From Trogon surrucura (lineage: Eukaryota; Chordata; Aves; Trogoniformes; Trogonidae): 64,000 bases of DNA. Below the pieces are notes generated by a model, which was given only the letters and a program-made list of their open reading frames with translations, made no database searches and was not told the origin of the DNA. Position 1 is the first letter of the stretch, and each line of letters opens with the position of its first letter. Below, in pieces: positions 62,801 through 64,000 of this stretch. The position numbers were made by a program, and so were the translations under genes. The stretch lies in the NCBI GenBank assembly GCA_020746105.1, contig CM036628.1:6644001-6708000 (forward strand), written 5' to 3'.

Positions 62801-64000
62801 GTCATGATCTCCAAAATGTAGTTTGTGTAGTGTTGGGGAAGTCATTAGACTCCAGAGTTTTCATGTAATTAATGGTACAGCTAAGCACCACCCAGAATCT
62901 GCAAAAGTTTCGAGGTAGTTGCTAGAAAAAAAAGTTTTCTCAGTGGCTATGTTCTCCAACGTTAAAAATGGAGAGAAACATCCCACCTCACAGGCTCCCT
63001 GCTGCGAAGAGAAACCCACTGAAATATGTGAGACTACAGTAATAGCGATTCTTTTGATTTTTGGCTATTTCCTTCACTGATGGGCTTATTAATGTTAAAA
63101 AACACTTGAAGGAAAGAAAATACAAATAATTATCAATGTATGTCCATTAAAATCCGGGACATCACCATTATTTTTAGCTACGTTAATAATATCGTATATT
63201 TCAGAGTGGTATCACTTCTCCATCTTTATTAATAATTCCCTATTGTGAGCAAGAAGAGTATCATTTTCCTTACACCTTTAGGGAACAAACAAATTTTCCC
63301 CTTTTCTACGACACTAATATACTTTTAATGGCTATAAATTGTGCACACATAAGAAATGAAAAATTCCTATCATTTCAATCTACATGAAAGTTTCAGCTGC
63401 AGCATTTACCTTATTCTGACTCACTGATTTCAAAATTACATGAATGTCCCCACAGATCATTTGAATTAAAATAAGATATAGGTTCTGGCTTAAAGTGCAA
63501 AGTTAGCCTCCTGAGGTAGGCAAATTAATACTGTACAAATCCAGATTCCAGCAATTTTTTCCGCACTGAACCAAGCATTTCTTGAGAAAATGTGAGTGGT
63601 ACCCACATGTATCGAATGACCTGATTTGGAGTGGAACTTTAATTCATCACCACATCGGGCAACAAATTTCCTTGTGCCACACCAGGAGCAAGGGCAGCTG
63701 AATCAGAAATGCAGGATGGGTTGAATGAATGCATCAGCCAGCAGCAAGGGAGAAAGCAGCAGCTGTGATGAGACTCAAGGCTACACCAGTTCCTCTTAAG
63801 AGAACTCGTAAGTTGTTTTTTAAAATCCACACCCTTTGTCAGAATTTTTATTGCAGTCAGACCCCAATTTTAGTATTACCCTACCTGTGACGGCAGATCT
63901 TTCTACTGTAATCTACAATCCAAGACGAGCAAGTTTCCAGCTCTGCTGGATTTCTGTGCCCTGATGGCCAGATGCTGTTACTAATCAAATTACTAGTAGT
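56807..64000. other. Unique noncoding DNA, right edge
   Basis: About 7.2 kb with no recognisable gene, RNA or transposon. The longest open frames (156 codons, plus, 58878-59348; 142 codons, plus, 56959-57387) lack domains and have no conserved start or splice context. AT-rich repeat-free stretches at 60100-60320 and 63050-63480 resemble ordinary intergenic DNA. An A12-13 run lies at about 59478-59489. Confidence 0.55.

Noticed and set aside
1-64000. CRISPR arrays, operons, phage-defence or other prokaryotic systems
   Set aside because: No regularly spaced repeats, no ribosome-binding-site-led gene runs, and the vertebrate repeat content excludes a prokaryotic source.

Overview
This window looks like bird genomic DNA, most likely a gene-poor stretch (intergenic or long-intron sequence). 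The organism call rests on the repeats. At least six pieces are recognisable as 5'-truncated CR1 LINEs. They show the typical CR1 3' end (ATTCTATGATTCTGTGAT-like, or AATCATAGAATCAT when reversed) and the decayed C-terminal end of the CR1 reverse-transcriptase ORF. There is also one solo-LTR-like block of avian ERV type, several MIR-like SINE relics, and a cluster of small palindromic repeats of a kind I associate with sauropsid genomes. I see no L1, Alu or B1 sequence, and interspersed repeats are sparse, which fits a bird better than a mammal, crocodile or turtle. The species cannot be told from this.

I find no intact protein-coding gene, no tRNA or rRNA gene, no CRISPR array and no operon-like structure. 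The long open frames (up to about 200 codons) fall in GC-rich or low-complexity sequence, in antisense CR1, or in unstructured AT-rich DNA, and none reads as a known protein. The one coding-like stretch I cannot dismiss is at 14599-15318. It is a single plus-strand frame of about 240 codons broken by one TGA, with protein-like composition but no family I recognise.

Layout. 1-5745: AT-rich DNA with a palindromic-repeat cluster at 3.1-4.4 kb. It ends in a T-rich tract with an AATAAA signal at 5727, possibly the distal 3' UTR of a gene that lies off the left edge. 5.9-6.7 kb: GC-rich with a compact CpG cluster. 6.9-14.6 kb: one CR1 tail, a pyrimidine tract and purine microsatellites in otherwise unique DNA. 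14.6-15.3 kb: the interrupted coding-like frame. 15.3-30.1 kb: unique DNA with two CR1 pieces and a 17-bp duplicated homeodomain-type motif at 26.5 kb. 30.1-30.7 kb: the longest CR1. 30.7-41.6 kb: unique DNA, a minus-strand LTR at 37.0-37.6 kb, a CR1 at 40.3 kb and MIR-like relics. 41.6-64 kb: unique DNA with CR1 at 51.1 and 56.6 kb, a G15 run at 45.16 kb and a purine block at 54.9 kb.

Any function here is more likely regulatory than coding. Several AT-rich blocks with clustered TAATTA and octamer motifs (10.85, 26.5 and 35.35 kb) are candidate conserved noncoding elements. That is inference, because conservation cannot be seen in one sequence.
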